Of a DNA stretch of 7,371 bases, positions 7,253-7,371 are shown piece by piece. The notes below the pieces were generated by a model. It saw only the letters and a program-made list of their open reading frames with translations. It searched no databases and was not told the origin of the DNA. Each line of letters opens with the position of its first letter. Position 1 is the stretch's first letter. This stretch comes from Gammaproteobacteria bacterium. GTDB taxonomy: Bacteria; Pseudomonadota; Gammaproteobacteria; Arenicellales; JAOTYS01. The stretch covers positions 1 to 7,371 of the forward strand of contig JAOTYS010000233.1 of NCBI GenBank assembly GCA_029861795.1, given 5' to 3'. A program made the translations under genes and the position numbers.

Positions 7253-7270
7253 CGTAGGAGCGCCATCTTG
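7253..7270 (+). repeat. REP-like unit, direct copy
   Basis: The 18-base word cgtaggagcgccatcttg occurs here and again, perfectly, at 7278-7295. The head CGTAGGAGC also occurs at 7202-7210 with a diverged tail. This copy lacks the GGCG that closes the small hairpin in the next copy, so it looks truncated. Confidence 0.7.
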
Positions 7271-7277
7271 TATTCTC

Positions 7278-7344
7278 CGTAGGAGCGCCATCTTGGCGGG
7301 AACTGTATAAAGCGTTTCTGTCGCAGCTAGAAGCTGCTCTTACG
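7278..7344. repeat. BIME-like pair of inverted REP units
   Basis: Two REP-like units face each other. The left unit has the head CGTAGGAGC (7278-7286) and a small hairpin CGCC-atctt-GGCG (7286-7298). The right unit, read on the other strand, has the head CGTAAGAGC (7336-7344) and a hairpin GCAGCT-aga-AGCTGC (7323-7337). The two heads pair with each other with one G-U, so the whole element can fold as a long stem enclosing both inner hairpins. This is the usual architecture of bacterial interspersed mosaic elements, which are spread by RAYT-type Y1 transposases. No transposase is encoded in this window. Confidence 0.65.
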
Positions 7345-7371
7345 AAGATCCACGTTACGTGAATTGTTTCT

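Larger units (their letters stand above)
7195..7371. other. Non-coding 3' flank of the operon with REP-like repeats
   Basis: This stretch runs from the TPR stop codon to the window edge and contains no convincing gene. It holds three direct GTAGGAGC motifs and one inverted copy (described separately). A small palindrome at 7232-7245 (GGATC-attt-GATCC) has no T-run after it and is at best a weak terminator. The operon may end here, with the repeat hairpins acting as 3' stabilisers. Confidence 0.5.

Noticed and set aside
7202..7295. Possible CRISPR-like array from the repeated GTAGGAGC words
   Set aside because: Repeats are 9-18 bases, spacing is irregular (51 and 25 bases), one copy is inverted, and no cas gene is seen. 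REP/BIME elements explain it better.
7293..7311. Promoter-like TTGGCG ... TATAAA
   Set aside because: The spacer is only 7 bases instead of about 17, and both parts lie inside the BIME-like element.

Overview
The window carries the downstream part of a quinohemoprotein amine dehydrogenase (QHNDH, qhp) operon, all on the + strand, followed by two genes that look like an attached cytochrome c assembly module. QHNDH is a periplasmic alpha-beta-gamma enzyme. It oxidises primary amines with a peptide-derived cysteine tryptophylquinone (CTQ) in the gamma subunit and two c-type hemes in the alpha subunit. The host is most likely a Gram-negative proteobacterium, probably a gammaproteobacterium. The reasons are moderate GC content, a signal peptide on the TPR protein, the need for a periplasm, and REP/BIME-like GTAGGAGC repeats at the right edge. 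The genus cannot be read from the sequence.

Layout: (1) positions 1-1046 hold the beta-propeller beta subunit (qhpB), which lacks only the front of its signal peptide. (2) A strong 13-bp hairpin at 1049-1077 separates it from the maturation genes. (3) 1086-2786 encodes a half-size ABC exporter (qhpF-like). (4) 2789-3478 encodes a small cytoplasmic subtilisin-like protease (qhpE-like). (5) About 3411-5693 encodes a large multi-spanning CcmF/CcsA-family heme lyase-like protein overlapping the end of qhpE. (6) 5743-7194 encodes an exported protein built almost entirely of ten 42-residue TPR repeats. (7) 7195-7371 is non-coding and holds REP-like repeats, including an inverted pair.

How they fit together: in characterised qhp systems the gamma subunit is crosslinked in the cytoplasm by the radical SAM enzyme QhpD, loses its leader to QhpE, is exported by QhpF, and joins the Sec-exported alpha and beta subunits in the periplasm. 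The alpha, gamma, radical-SAM and flavin-monooxygenase genes are not in this window and are expected upstream or elsewhere. The unusual part is a CcmF-like protein and a periplasmic TPR protein in close succession after qhpE. A natural, untested reading is that they serve heme c attachment to, or assembly of, the diheme alpha subunit, echoing the CcmF-CcmI pairing of system I cytochrome c maturation.
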